Below are positions 23,258 through 31,254 of a DNA stretch of 33,703 bases, piece by piece. This DNA is from Hadesarchaea archaeon (lineage in GTDB: Archaea > Hadarchaeota > Hadarchaeia > Hadarchaeales > Hadarchaeaceae): NCBI GenBank assembly GCA_030616305.1, contig JAUWXQ010000003.1, positions 1 to 33,703 on the forward strand. The letters are read 5' to 3'. The notes beneath the pieces were generated by a model, which searched no databases, was not told where the DNA came from, and saw only the letters and a list, made by a program, of their open reading frames with translations. How positions within the stretch are numbered: position 1 is the stretch's first letter; every line of letters begins with the position of its first letter. Position numbers and translations under genes: made by a program.

Positions 23258-23340
23258 CCGGTTGCCTCCTTATCATTATCTCTAACAGCACAATAACATA
23301 AAACTTGTTGAAGAATTTTCAGTTCAAGCATTAACATTTC

Positions 23341-24339
23341 CTAAAATTCTCGCTCGACCACGAAATCGGCCAGCGCGAAGAGTATCTCCTTTGCCCTTGA
23401 CTTAGATATGGGAGCTAACTTCGATTTTGCGTCCGCGACAAACTTTCTGGCCTGTTCGGCGACATAGTCAACTGCGCCGGATCTCTTTAGTACCTCAATT
23501 GCGGCCTCTATCTCTTGCTTCGATGCGTCGCGTTTCCCGAGTACGCGGAGGAGAATAGCTCTGTCTCTCTTCGGCGCTGTTGAAAGGGCTTTAATCATGA
23601 CCAATGTTCGTTTGCCTTCCCGAATATCGCTCCCAATCGGCTTGCCAAACTTCTTCTGGTTACCTGCGACACCAAGCACGTCATCCTGCATCTGAAACGC
23701 GACACCAATCAAACGACCGTAGCTAGCGAGCGCCTCAACTTGCTTTGGCTCCCCCTTGCCCAGCAAGGCTCCGACCTTCGCCGATGCCTCTGTCAACGCT
23801 CCGGTCTTCCCGCTCACCATGCCCATGTATTCTTTCTCGCTCACGCTTCTACGATCCTCGAACACCATGTCGAAGGCCTGACCTCGACAGAGCTCAAAAC
23901 TCGCCTTGCTTATTGTGTCGAATAGCTCCACCACGCGCTCACTTTCCAGCTTGAGCCTACGAGCATTCGCCGCAACCGCCTCGAACACTTTGGCGAAGAG
24001 GGCGTCTCCTGCTATTATCGCTACGGGTTCCCCCCACAGCTCGTGTACGGTCTTCACGTTTCGCCTGAATTCGTCCCGATCCATAATATCGTCGTGGATG
24101 AGGGTGAAGTTGTGGAGCAATTCAAGGGCCGCAGCAGATTCTATAGCATCCTCAGGTCTCCCACCCACAGCCTCGCATGCTGTGAGCGCTATGCACGGGC
24201 GAAGTCTCTTCCCTCCTGCCTCGATCAAATGCCGTGTTGCCTTAGCTAGGATCTCTGGCTTGAACTTAGGGGAAACCCAGCGATCTATCTCACGCTCGAC
24301 CAAACGCGCGCGCTCCTCCAGATATCTCAACACGTCCAT
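23341..24339 (-). CDS. idsA: Geranylgeranyl diphosphate synthase
   Basis: About 332 residues. Condenses IPP with allylic diphosphates to the C20 precursor of archaeol lipids. First aspartate-rich motif IHDDIMDRDEFRRN, second FQMDDVLGVAG, and the conserved GGKRLRPCIAL. The fifth residue before the first Asp motif is Phe, matching type I archaeal enzymes that stop at C20. ATG 24339 lies 1 nt after the RNase J stop with GGCGGAT upstream; the track's TTG at 24351 is an alternative. Last gene of the enolase-S2-MEMO-IPK-fni-RNase J-idsA operon. Confidence 0.95.
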   Translation of the reverse strand: MDVLRYLEERARLVEREIDRWVSPKFKPEILAKATRHLIEAGGKRLRPCIALTACEAVGGRPEDAIESAAALELLHNFTLIHDDIMDRDEFRRNVKTVHELWGEPVAIIAGDALFAKVFEAVAANARRLKLESERVVELFDTISKASFELCRGQAFDMVFEDRRSVSEKEYMGMVSGKTGALTEASAKVGALLGKGEPKQVEALASYGRLIGVAFQMQDDVLGVAGNQKKFGKPIGSDIREGKRTLVMIKALSTAPKRDRAILLRVLGKRDASKQEIEAAIEVLKRSGAVDYVAEQARKFVADAKSKLAPISKSRAKEILFALADFVVEREF

Positions 24340-24340
24340 T

Positions 24341-25666
24341 CTATCCGCCAAGCCTCAGGGAGATGCCATTTCGGAGATGGTGGAGATGCCCGCTCGAATA
24401 GCCGAGTTCTTTTCCTAGTTCAAGCATGATCCTGAGCTTGTCCGATGTGCCGTGGCAGGGAATGAGGTGCTCCGGCCGCACGAGCTCGATGAACTCAGCG
24501 GTATCGACTTTTCCAGCGTGGCCAGAAGCATGAACATCTCGATGGATGTGGGCCCCTTGAGCACGGAGTTTTGTCTCCAGAAGCTCCCGGTTTGACTCGT
24601 TGATGGGGTTCGGGATGACACTTGCGGAGAAGATGACCTCATCTCTATTGCTTACTTTCAGTGGGAACTGGCCGTCAGCTATACGGGAGAGCACGGAGTT
24701 TGGTTCACCCTGGTGCCCAGTACATATCAACACAAAATCCTCCTTCGAGCGCTGCATGTCTCGGAGTAGATTGCGCACGGCGTTAGGTCGTCCATGGATG
24801 TACAGTTCTGGCGGGAAGTCCACTAATCCTAGGTCGAGCGCCGCCGTACAGTAGTTGCGGAGTGAGCGCCCAACCAAGACCGGGGTGCGCCCCATCTCAA
24901 ACGACAAATCGACTATAGACTTCAGCCTGACGATATGAGATGAAAATGTGGTTGCGAGGATTAAACCCCCGCCCGAACTTGCCTCTTTCATGACTTCCTC
25001 TAACTGCTTCTTAACATGTGCCTCAGAAGGAGTCGGCCCCGGATTGTCCACCCTTACTGCCCCGACCATGGCCGCAAGCAATCCCTCGTTGGCCAATTGC
25101 TTCAGCCTCACGCGGTCGGTCTTGTACCCGAGCAGGGGCTCTTCGTCAAGCCTGAAATCGCTGGCACAGAGGACCGACGTGCCTCCATTGCCCACCAATG
25201 GCAAGGTCGTGTGCAGAATGCTGTGTGTGGCGCGAATGAACTCGATTTCGATACCATCCACCTTCACGGTGTCACCAGGCGTCACGGTTCTAAATTCGTT
25301 TTTGATCTTGAAACGACGCTCCTCGCGTAAGAGTCTCTTCGTGAGCTCGATGGTGAATGGCGTGCCGTAAATCGGCGCGTCGTAGGCGTGTGCTAACTTG
25401 CCCACCGCGCCTATGTGGTCCAAATGACCGTGGGTGAGCACTATCGCCCTGACCTTTCGGCCGCGGAGAATAGCGTCGTCAGGGATTCCGTTGATGTTTA
25501 TGAGCTCTTCGCGGCCCATGGTCCCTATATTTGCATCTTCAAATGCCATAATGCTGTCGAGCCTTATCCCCATATCCACGAGGATGTACTTGCCGTCGAA
25601 GCCCAGTGCGGTCATGTTTTTGCCCACCTCACCCAAGCCACCAACTGGAAGTATTTCCACCATCAT
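24341..25666 (-). CDS. rnj: Ribonuclease J (archaeal aRNase J, beta-CASP exonuclease)
   Basis: About 441 residues. A metallo-beta-lactamase fold with the HxHxDH motif ([13 protein letters not shown]) and a beta-CASP insert; a later His in [10 protein letters not shown] and a late [10 protein letters not shown] motif complete the metal/RNA site. Archaeal RNase J is a 5'-3' exoribonuclease. The track starts 18 codons upstream within fni; the tandem ATGATG at 25666/25663, overlapping the fni TGA, gives [18 protein letters not shown], the family N-terminus. It sits within the isoprenoid gene cluster as in many euryarchaea. The sequence gives no sign of truncation. Confidence 0.95.
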   Translation of the reverse strand: MMVEILPVGGLGEVGKNMTALGFDGKYILVDMGIRLDSIMAFEDANIGTMGREELININGIPDDAILRGRKVRAIVLTHGHLDHIGAVGKLAHAYDAPIYGTPFTIELTKRLLREERRFKIKNEFRTVTPGDTVKVDGIEIEFIRATHSILHTTLPLVGNGGTSVLCASDFRLDEEPLLGYKTDRVRLKQLANEGLLAAMVGAVRVDNPGPTPSEAHVKKQLEEVMKEASSGGGLILATTFSSHIVRLKSIVDLSFEMGRTPVLVGRSLRNYCTAALDLGLVDFPPELYIHGRPNAVRNLLRDMQRSKEDFVLICTGHQGEPNSVLSRIADGQFPLKVSNRDEVIFSASVIPNPINESNRELLETKLRAQGAHIHRDVHASGHAGKVDTAEFIELVRPEHLIPCHGTSDKLRIMLELGKELGYSSGHLHHLRNGISLRLGG

Positions 25667-26748
25667 GACTTCCGCGCTCCTTTGAGTTTGTCCGGATTTA
25701 GACCACGAGCAAGCAACCATTCGCGAGTCCTACCTGTGACCACCACTGGCGCCTCTTGTAGGTCTCTAACACGCTTGCATCCCGTCAGGAACATCGCTGC
25801 TTTTAGCTCAGTCATGAAATCATTAAGAAACTCAACAACTGCTTTTTCACCTAACGACGCAGCGCGGAGAGCAGGAAGCGCCACGCCGACAAGGTCTGCT
25901 CCCAGCGCCAATGCTTTCGCCGCGTCGAAACCAGAACGTATCCCCCCACTAGATATGACCGGCACCTTGACAGCTGATGCTACCTCCGCCGTACACACGG
26001 CCGTCGGTATGCCCCAGTCCCAGAAGGTGATTCCTAAACGAGAACGCTTCTTCGCCCTAAACGTTTCGACCCCAGCCCAAGAAGTGCCTCCTGCTCCGCT
26101 GACATCTATCGCGGCCGCGCCCGCCCGAACAAGCCTTCGCGCAACATCTGCGCTCAGCCCGCTGCCGGTTTCCTTTGCTATCACTGGTACACTCAACCCC
26201 CTACAAACTTCTGCAAACTTAGCCAAGCCCCCACGGTACTTCGGCTCCCCTTCAGGCTGCACGAGCTCCTGTAGAGGGTTCATGTGGATTGAGAGCGCAT
26301 CGGCGTCCAGCATCTCAACCGCCTTGCGCGCCTCTGCCACTCCATAACCGTGGGTGAGCTGAGGTACGCCTAAGTTACCGACAAGGAAAACATCTGGGGC
26401 GACGCTTCGGACCTTGTAGGTTCGCGCCAGCTTGGGATTCTCGATTGCTGCCCGCTGACTACCGACGCTGAACGCTAGACCAAGTTTCTGAGCAGCTGAA
26501 GCCAGCGTTAGATTAAGTTTCATCCCACGCTGGTTACCGCCCGTCATCGCAGAAATCATGATAGGTGCCTCAAGTTTAGCTCCCAGAAAGGAGGTCCGCA
26601 GGTCGACTTCTTGGAGATCTAGCTCCGGAAGCGCCATATGGACTAGGTCCACATCTCCAAACCCGGTAGTCTTGAACATGGCCCCGATGTCCTCTTTCAA
26701 ACATATGTTCAAGTGGTCAAGTTTCCTGTCCACGGTTTTCCGGCCCAT
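25663..26748 (-). CDS. fni: Type 2 isopentenyl-diphosphate delta-isomerase
   Basis: About 361 residues, FMN- and NADPH-dependent, converts IPP to [15 protein letters not shown] at the start, the [13 protein letters not shown] motif, [34 protein letters not shown] and the phosphate-binding [22 protein letters not shown] are all in order. ATG 26748 with GGGGAGG upstream, 4 bp after the IPK stop; the track extends 14 codons into ipk with a tryptophan-rich artefact (APWWWGG) that should be dropped. Overlaps the RNase J start. Confidence 0.96.
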   Translation of the reverse strand: MGRKTVDRKLDHLNICLKEDIGAMFKTTGFGDVDLVHMALPELDLQEVDLRTSFLGAKLEAPIMISAMTGGNQRGMKLNLTLASAAQKLGLAFSVGSQRAAIENPKLARTYKVRSVAPDVFLVGNLGVPQLTHGYGVAEARKAVEMLDADALSIHMNPLQELVQPEGEPKYRGGLAKFAEVCRGLSVPVIAKETGSGLSADVARRLVRAGAAAIDVSGAGGTSWAGVETFRAKKRSRLGITFWDWGIPTAVCTAEVASAVKVPVISSGGIRSGFDAAKALALGADLVGVALPALRAASLGEKAVVEFLNDFMTELKAAMFLTGCKRVRDLQEAPVVVTGRTREWLLARGLNPDKLKGARKS

Positions 26749-26752
26749 TTTA

Positions 26753-27547
26753 CTACCTCCCCACCACCACGGTGCCAAGCCCTCGTTCACCTTGAACTGC
26801 TCTTTTTAAAACCCCTGGCTTCGTTGCATTCACGATCTCCGCCTCAACGCCTCGATTGGCAAGCGCCAGCAATTCCCTGACCTTGTTCTCCATCCCACCC
26901 GTGACATCTTTTTCCTCAGCCGCACCGAGCGACGCAATGAGTTCCTCATCTGCAGGAGTTATTTTCCGTATGAGTATGGCACTTTTGTCTTTTTTCGGGT
27001 TTGCCATATGCACACCGTCCACATCCACCCCTAAGATGACTCTAGAGGCTTTGAGTTCTCCCGCGAGGTATGCCACTATTTGGTCTCCAGAAAGTATGCT
27101 CATCCCCCTACTGATATCTGGTACAGCATCCCCATACAGAACTGGGATGAGCCCAAGTTCGAGTAGTTTTTTGACGGGTGCGAGCTCCATCGACTGAATT
27201 CGCCCCCCGCTGACTACCACACAGGCTGAAGGCTGTACCGCAATCGCCGGGAGACCTGCTTTTTGGAGGGCTTCGATTACATTAGCATTTAACCGCTCCA
27301 TGGCACGGTGGGTGAGCGATAAGCCCATCAGTTGGTTCTTGTTTTTGTACCCCTCCGCGATCCCATACTTTGATGCTACCGGATGTCCGAACGAGCCACC
27401 TCCATGCACAATCACTAACGGCCCCTTCGCCGCCGCTAGCTCTCGCGCAAGTCGCCTGAGGGCCGCCCGCTTGACCACAAAAGGTCTGCGCTTGTCGGTG
27501 ATGACACTCCCGCCTAGTTTCACAATCAATGGCCGCACCTTAATCAC
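26753..27547 (-). CDS. ipk: Isopentenyl phosphate kinase
   Basis: 264 residues, amino acid kinase fold. Phosphorylates isopentenyl phosphate to IPP in the archaeal mevalonate pathway variant. [14 protein letters not shown] at the start, [16 protein letters not shown] with the catalytic His that distinguishes IPK from related kinases, [24 protein letters not shown] and [10 protein letters not shown] follow. The GTG start at 27547 overlaps the MEMO stop (GTGA); a second GTG at 27538 with AAGGTGA upstream is equally plausible. No mevalonate kinase gene lies in this cluster, although one commonly does in related operons. Confidence 0.96.
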   Translation of the reverse strand: MIKVRPLIVKLGGSVITDKRRPFVVKRAALRRLARELAAAKGPLVIVHGGGSFGHPVASKYGIAEGYKNKNQLMGLSLTHRAMERLNANVIEALQKAGLPAIAVQPSACVVVSGGRIQSMELAPVKKLLELGLIPVLYGDAVPDISRGMSILSGDQIVAYLAGELKASRVILGVDVDGVHMANPKKDKSAILIRKITPADEELIASLGAAEEKDVTGGMENKVRELLALANRGVEAEIVNATKPGVLKRAVQGERGLGTVVVGR

Positions 27548-28383
27548 CTTGATACCGCAATTGAACCGTACCCAACAACTTGTGGCATGGGGCCCGCAGT
27601 TTCCCCGCTAGTCGCGTATTTCAGTAGCTCTGCCTTTTTTGCCCCGAGTTTTTTAGCGGCTTGCAACATCGCAGAAACTGGTCCGTAACCACACATGGTG
27701 ATTGACTCCTCCTCGACGGTGCGAATCAACCCCCCTACGTCGAGCGCCAGAATTTTATCTATTGCCCTGTGATCCTTCGTGGTGGCTGAACGTTGGGATT
27801 CATAATGGGTAAAATCAGTTGAAGCGATGATCGCTACATCCTTCCCTACCGCGGCTTTGCCAATCGCGTCCCCGACCTCCTTACTCGTTTTTGCGTCCTG
27901 TAACATCATGCATATCGGCACTATTTTGAATTCATCGCCGAAGAGATGCTGGAGAAACGGGAGCTGGACTTCGAGGGAATGCTCATGTGCGTGAGCAACC
28001 TCATCTACATCTATTATCTCCGACCCCCGCTTAATCGCCTCGCCCAACTGCTTATCCACTTGTACTTCCCCCAGAGGGGTTCTCCACTTACCTGATGTCA
28101 TTATCGACACGCCCGAACCCGCGCCCGTGTGGTTTGGGCCCAAAATTACAATTGAACCGGGCATACCGTCCTGAGCCATCCGAGCAAACCCGTGCGCAGC
28201 TACCGGGCCAGAATACATGTAGCCCGCGTGGGGCGACACCAAGCCCACTAGCCGTCTCGACCCTGGCTGCACTTTAGGCACCTCTCCCGGACCGTGTGAA
28301 TGGGTATAACACCACTCAACCTGCTCGAGAAGGGCCGATCGAGTACCTGCATAGAACTGCCCTGCGACCACCGGAGGCCTCAC
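27544..28383 (-). CDS. MEMO family protein (AmmeMemoRadiSam system protein B)
   Basis: 279 residues. Extradiol-dioxygenase-like fold without known enzymatic activity. Conserved His/Cys positions are visible in GLVSPHAGYMYSGPVAAHGF, ILGPNHTGAG, HEHSLEVQLPFLQHL and TMCGYGPVSAML. In archaea and bacteria these proteins occur with AMMECR1 and a radical-SAM protein; neither partner is in this window. The GTG start follows the S2 stop directly and has GGAGG 8 nt upstream. The gene lies between S2 and IPK, its conserved position in euryarchaea, but no firm function is known. Confidence 0.93.
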   Translation of the reverse strand: MRPPVVAGQFYAGTRSALLEQVEWCYTHSHGPGEVPKVQPGSRRLVGLVSPHAGYMYSGPVAAHGFARMAQDGMPGSIVILGPNHTGAGSGVSIMTSGKWRTPLGEVQVDKQLGEAIKRGSEIIDVDEVAHAHEHSLEVQLPFLQHLFGDEFKIVPICMMLQDAKTSKEVGDAIGKAAVGKDVAIIASTDFTHYESQRSATTKDHRAIDKILALDVGGLIRTVEEESITMCGYGPVSAMLQAAKKLGAKKAELLKYATSGETAGPMPQVVGYGSIAVSR

Positions 28384-29013
28384 CTATTCGCCTCCCGGCT
28401 TGGTCTCAAACTCCTCCACTGGAACCTCGAAAGGTGCATCGGGCGAGAGTTCCCCTCGCTCTCTGAGCACTTGGCGAGCTAGAAGCCAGTACACCAGCGC
28501 GAGAGCCTTGCGCCCCTTGTTGTTCGTGGGGATTATCAATTCCACATCCGCTGTCTCATTGTCCGTGTCACAAAGCCCAACAACCGGAATCCCAACTTGG
28601 GCTGCCTCGCGTAGCGGTTGTTCGTCCGCGAAGGGGTCAGTGACGACGAGCGTGGCTGCTTCGATGTAACCCTTGTAATGGGGGTTGGTAAAGGTCCCCG
28701 GGATAAACCTACCTACAATCGGCCGCGTCCTTGTGACCTCACCAAACCGCTGCGCCGGGCGCTGCCCATATTGCCTAGCTGAAACCACTATCACTCTTTG
28801 GGGATCGAACCGCGCCAAAAATTTGCCCGCTGATGCTATCCGCTCGTCGGTCTTTCGTACGTCGAGTACGTAGAGACCATCTGGGCGGACCCGATAGATA
28901 AAGGGTGCCATCGCGCCAGTCTTCTGCCGGGTCCCTATGTGAACACCGCTCGAGAGGTAGGTGTCGAAATCCACTAGCCCGACCACGCCTTCTCCGAACT
29001 CCGCCGCGCTCAT
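28384..29013 (-). CDS. rps2: Small-subunit ribosomal protein S2 (uS2)
   Basis: 209 residues. The archaeal/eukaryotic-type motifs are [69 protein letters not shown] and the C-terminal [27 protein letters not shown]. The ATG overlaps the enolase stop (ATGA). The N-terminus is short, as in other archaeal S2 proteins. Second gene of the seven-gene operon. Confidence 0.97.
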   Translation of the reverse strand: MSAAEFGEGVVGLVDFDTYLSSGVHIGTRQKTGAMAPFIYRVRPDGLYVLDVRKTDERIASAGKFLARFDPQRVIVVSARQYGQRPAQRFGEVTRTRPIVGRFIPGTFTNPHYKGYIEAATLVVTDPFADEQPLREAAQVGIPVVGLCDTDNETADVELIIPTNNKGRKALALVYWLLARQVLRERGELSPDAPFEVPVEEFETKPGGE

Positions 29014-30272
29014 CTAAATCGCCCCATTTTAGCTTTTTCTCCTAACTCCTCCTCGATTCGGATTAATTCATTAAGTTTAGCTACACGCTCGCCCCCGACT
29101 GCACCCGTCTTTATGAGAGGGCACCCCCATGCCACGGCAAGGTGAGCGATCGTCTCGTCAACAGTTTCTCCTGAACGGTGGGAAATCGCTGGAACGTAAT
29201 TGTGTTTTTTCGCCAATTTGACTGCCGCGAGCGTGTCGCTGAGCGTCCCTATCTGGTTAGGTTTTATTAGCACGGCGTTCGCTGCCCCTGCTTTTATACC
29301 TTTCTGAATTCGTGCCACGTTCGTCACGAAGAGATCGTCACCACATATCAGGCAATCCTTTCCCACCTTACGTGTGAGCTCCGCAAATCCCTCGAAATCT
29401 TCCTCGTGCAACGGGTCCTCAACGTAAAAGAGCTTGTGAGTTTTAATTAAATCAATAATAAATTCGATTTGTTCGCCAGCATCGCGTGATTTCCCCTCAC
29501 GCTCGTAAATGTATCTCTTTTGAGTCTCAGCATAGAGGCTGCTCGCCGCAACGTCTAGAGATGGTCTGACTTCAAATCCAACTTCATCGCTGGCCTGTTC
29601 GCATGCCTGTGCCACTACATCCATCGCCTGGAGGCTATCGAGATTGGGTGCCCAAGCTCCCTCGTCGCCCTTCCCACCGGTAAACGTTTTGTCCTTGCTC
29701 TCAATCGCTGCCCTGACCTTTTTGTGAACTCGAGTGTTCGCGAACGCTGCATCAACGAATCTCTTCGCGCCAACCGCTACCGATATGAATTCCTGGATAT
29801 CTGGCGCCATCTTACCTGCGTGCGCTCCACCCCCCAGCACGTTGCCAATCGGGTAAGGAAGATAGAATGCCCCCTCGCCGCCGAAATATTTGTAAAGGGG
29901 CATGCCGAGTGCAGACGCCGCGGCTTTTGCCACGGCCATTGAAGTCGCTACTGCCGCGTTCCCGCCTAACTTGGAAAAATCGGGCGTACCGTCTAGCTCA
30001 TGAAGAAGCGAGTCTACCTCCTCCTGTTTTTCAGCTGAGATATCGACCAATTTTGATGCGACCGTGTTCAATACCTCAATTGATGTATCCGGTCCACCAC
30101 TGGGGAACGCCATGACTTCATGTTTTCCCTTACTCGCTCCACTGGGGGCCGCGGCCCTGCCAGATCCCACTACTTTACCATTTCCAACCGCCACATCCAC
30201 TTCAATGGTTGGATTTCCCCGGCTGTCTAATATCTTCCGTGCGACGATTTTCTTGATTACGAGTTTCTGCAA
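29010..30272 (-). CDS. eno: Enolase
   Basis: About 420 residues. Interconverts 2-phosphoglycerate and [24 protein letters not shown] at the start, the SGASKGKHE loop, [50 protein letters not shown] with the catalytic Lys, and [18 protein letters not shown] are all intact. The track begins 22 codons upstream; I choose TTG at 30272 because an AAAGGTGG site lies 4 nt before it and a TATA-like TTTTAAG at 30304-30310 falls downstream of the longer start. First gene of the operon that continues to idsA; its product feeds PPDK's PEP pool. Confidence 0.96.
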   Translation of the reverse strand: MQKLVIKKIVARKILDSRGNPTIEVDVAVGNGKVVGSGRAAAPSGASKGKHEVMAFPSGGPDTSIEVLNTVASKLVDISAEKQEEVDSLLHELDGTPDFSKLGGNAAVATSMAVAKAAASALGMPLYKYFGGEGAFYLPYPIGNVLGGGAHAGKMAPDIQEFISVAVGAKRFVDAAFANTRVHKKVRAAIESKDKTFTGGKGDEGAWAPNLDSLQAMDVVAQACEQASDEVGFEVRPSLDVAASSLYAETQKRYIYEREGKSRDAGEQIEFIIDLIKTHKLFYVEDPLHEEDFEGFAELTRKVGKDCLICGDDLFVTNVARIQKGIKAGAANAVLIKPNQIGTLSDTLAAVKLAKKHNYVPAISHRSGETVDETIAHLAVAWGCPLIKTGAVGGERVAKLNELIRIEEELGEKAKMGRFR

Positions 30273-30303
30273 ACTGCCACCTTTATCCGATATCACGCTA
30301 GGG

Positions 30304-30310
30304 CTTAAAA
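30304..30310 (-). promoter_or_regulatory. TATA-like box of the enolase-idsA operon
   Basis: TTTTAAG on the minus strand, about 35 bp before the chosen TTG start. It supports dropping the longer enolase start of the ORF track. Confidence 0.4.
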
Positions 30311-30366
30311 TGACTTTCATCCACAGACTGATAACCAAAATGAAATTTCGAATTTTGAAGAGATAA

Positions 30367-31194
30367 CTATTCTATCCACTCATGGGTGATAAACGTCACT
30401 TCTCCATTCTCGTCGAGCGTGGCTGTGCCGTGGCCCCAGAGATCGACAGGATACTCAACATACCCATCGTAATAATTGAAGGTGTACGAGCCATCGGTTT
30501 TGACAATCCCGAATGGAACGATTTTGTTGACGTTAAAGTGGCCAAGATGGTCCTGGGCGTAAGGGGAGGTCACGTCTTTCAAGACGATAGTAGACATCGC
30601 TTGGAGCTCATCGCTCGTAGTCGCGGTGTACTCGTTTTCCACGGTTATCGTGCCCGTTGTCTGGTTGTAGATGAACACTATGGACTTTTGGTCACTCACA
30701 ACAACTCCGGTGGCAAAGTTTTCGTTCTCAACTCGCTCGGACGGGACGCAGAAGTAAACCTCCACATTGTCGGTGGAGACACTCTCTCGTGTGGCAATGA
30801 CGCTTTTGATTGCTGCCAGTGGCATCGCAACCTCTTCGGCCTTTAAGCTAATTTCACTGACTTGTAAGTCTTGAGTTCCCAGCTGAATGGTTGCGTTATA
30901 ACTTTCATAACCTGACTTGCTAACGGACAACGAATAACTCTTGTTGCCCTCCAGACCAGTAAACTCAAAATAACCATCAGAATTAGTTGTGGTCGATTCC
31001 CCGTCCAGCGTTACGGCGGCGCCAGACAGAGCGACGCCATCGGTTTTCACGTAGCCAGATATTTTGTATGTATCTGCAGTGGGCGTAACATACTGCATAC
31101 CCAAGTAAACTGCTACCACGGAAACAATTACAATGACAACAACTGCGCCTGTAACAGCGCCTATTATGCGACCGGCTATAGTTTCAACCTCCAA
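30367..31194 (-). CDS. Single-pass surface protein with carboxypeptidase-regulatory-like domain
   Basis: 275 residues. After about ten residues comes a hydrophobic segment (GAVTGAVVVIVIVSVVAVYLG) that fits an uncleaved signal anchor. A CarboxypepD_reg-like beta-sandwich follows (residues about 42-115: YKISGYVKTDGVALSGAAVTL, SDGYFEFTGLEGNKSYSLSVSKSGYESY). The last 150 residues (CVPSERVENENFATGVVV ... DLWGHGTATLDENGEVTFITHEW) I do not recognise. The start is TTG, on a nearly leaderless message from a TATA-like TTTAAA at 31214-31219. It lies downstream of, and codirectional with, the caspase-like gene, and upstream of enolase. An exposed membrane-anchored protein is inferred; function unknown. 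Confidence 0.75.
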   Translation of the reverse strand: MEVETIAGRIIGAVTGAVVVIVIVSVVAVYLGMQYVTPTADTYKISGYVKTDGVALSGAAVTLDGESTTTNSDGYFEFTGLEGNKSYSLSVSKSGYESYNATIQLGTQDLQVSEISLKAEEVAMPLAAIKSVIATRESVSTDNVEVYFCVPSERVENENFATGVVVSDQKSIVFIYNQTTGTITVENEYTATTSDELQAMSTIVLKDVTSPYAQDHLGHFNVNKIVPFGIVKTDGSYTFNYYDGYVEYPVDLWGHGTATLDENGEVTFITHEWIE

Positions 31195-31213
31195 GAAGCC
31201 TAGGGAGAAATTG

Positions 31214-31219
31214 TTTAAA
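31214..31219 (-). promoter_or_regulatory. TATA-like box of the single-pass surface protein gene
   Basis: TTTAAA within CTATTTAAACAATT, about 22 bp before the TTG codon at 31194, so the message would be essentially leaderless. Confidence 0.4.
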
Positions 31220-31254
31220 TAGTTAGCTAAGGGGCGCTCGATTCATAAAGCACT

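Noticed and set aside
25415-26347. 310-codon plus-strand ORF opposite RNase J and fni
   Set aside because: Covers two conserved genes on the opposite strand and is rich in Ser/Ala/Pro as expected of an antisense shadow in moderately GC-rich DNA.
30382-30846. 154-codon plus-strand ORF opposite the single-pass surface protein
   Set aside because: The minus-strand frame has a membrane anchor, a recognisable beta domain and a promoter; the plus-strand frame has none.
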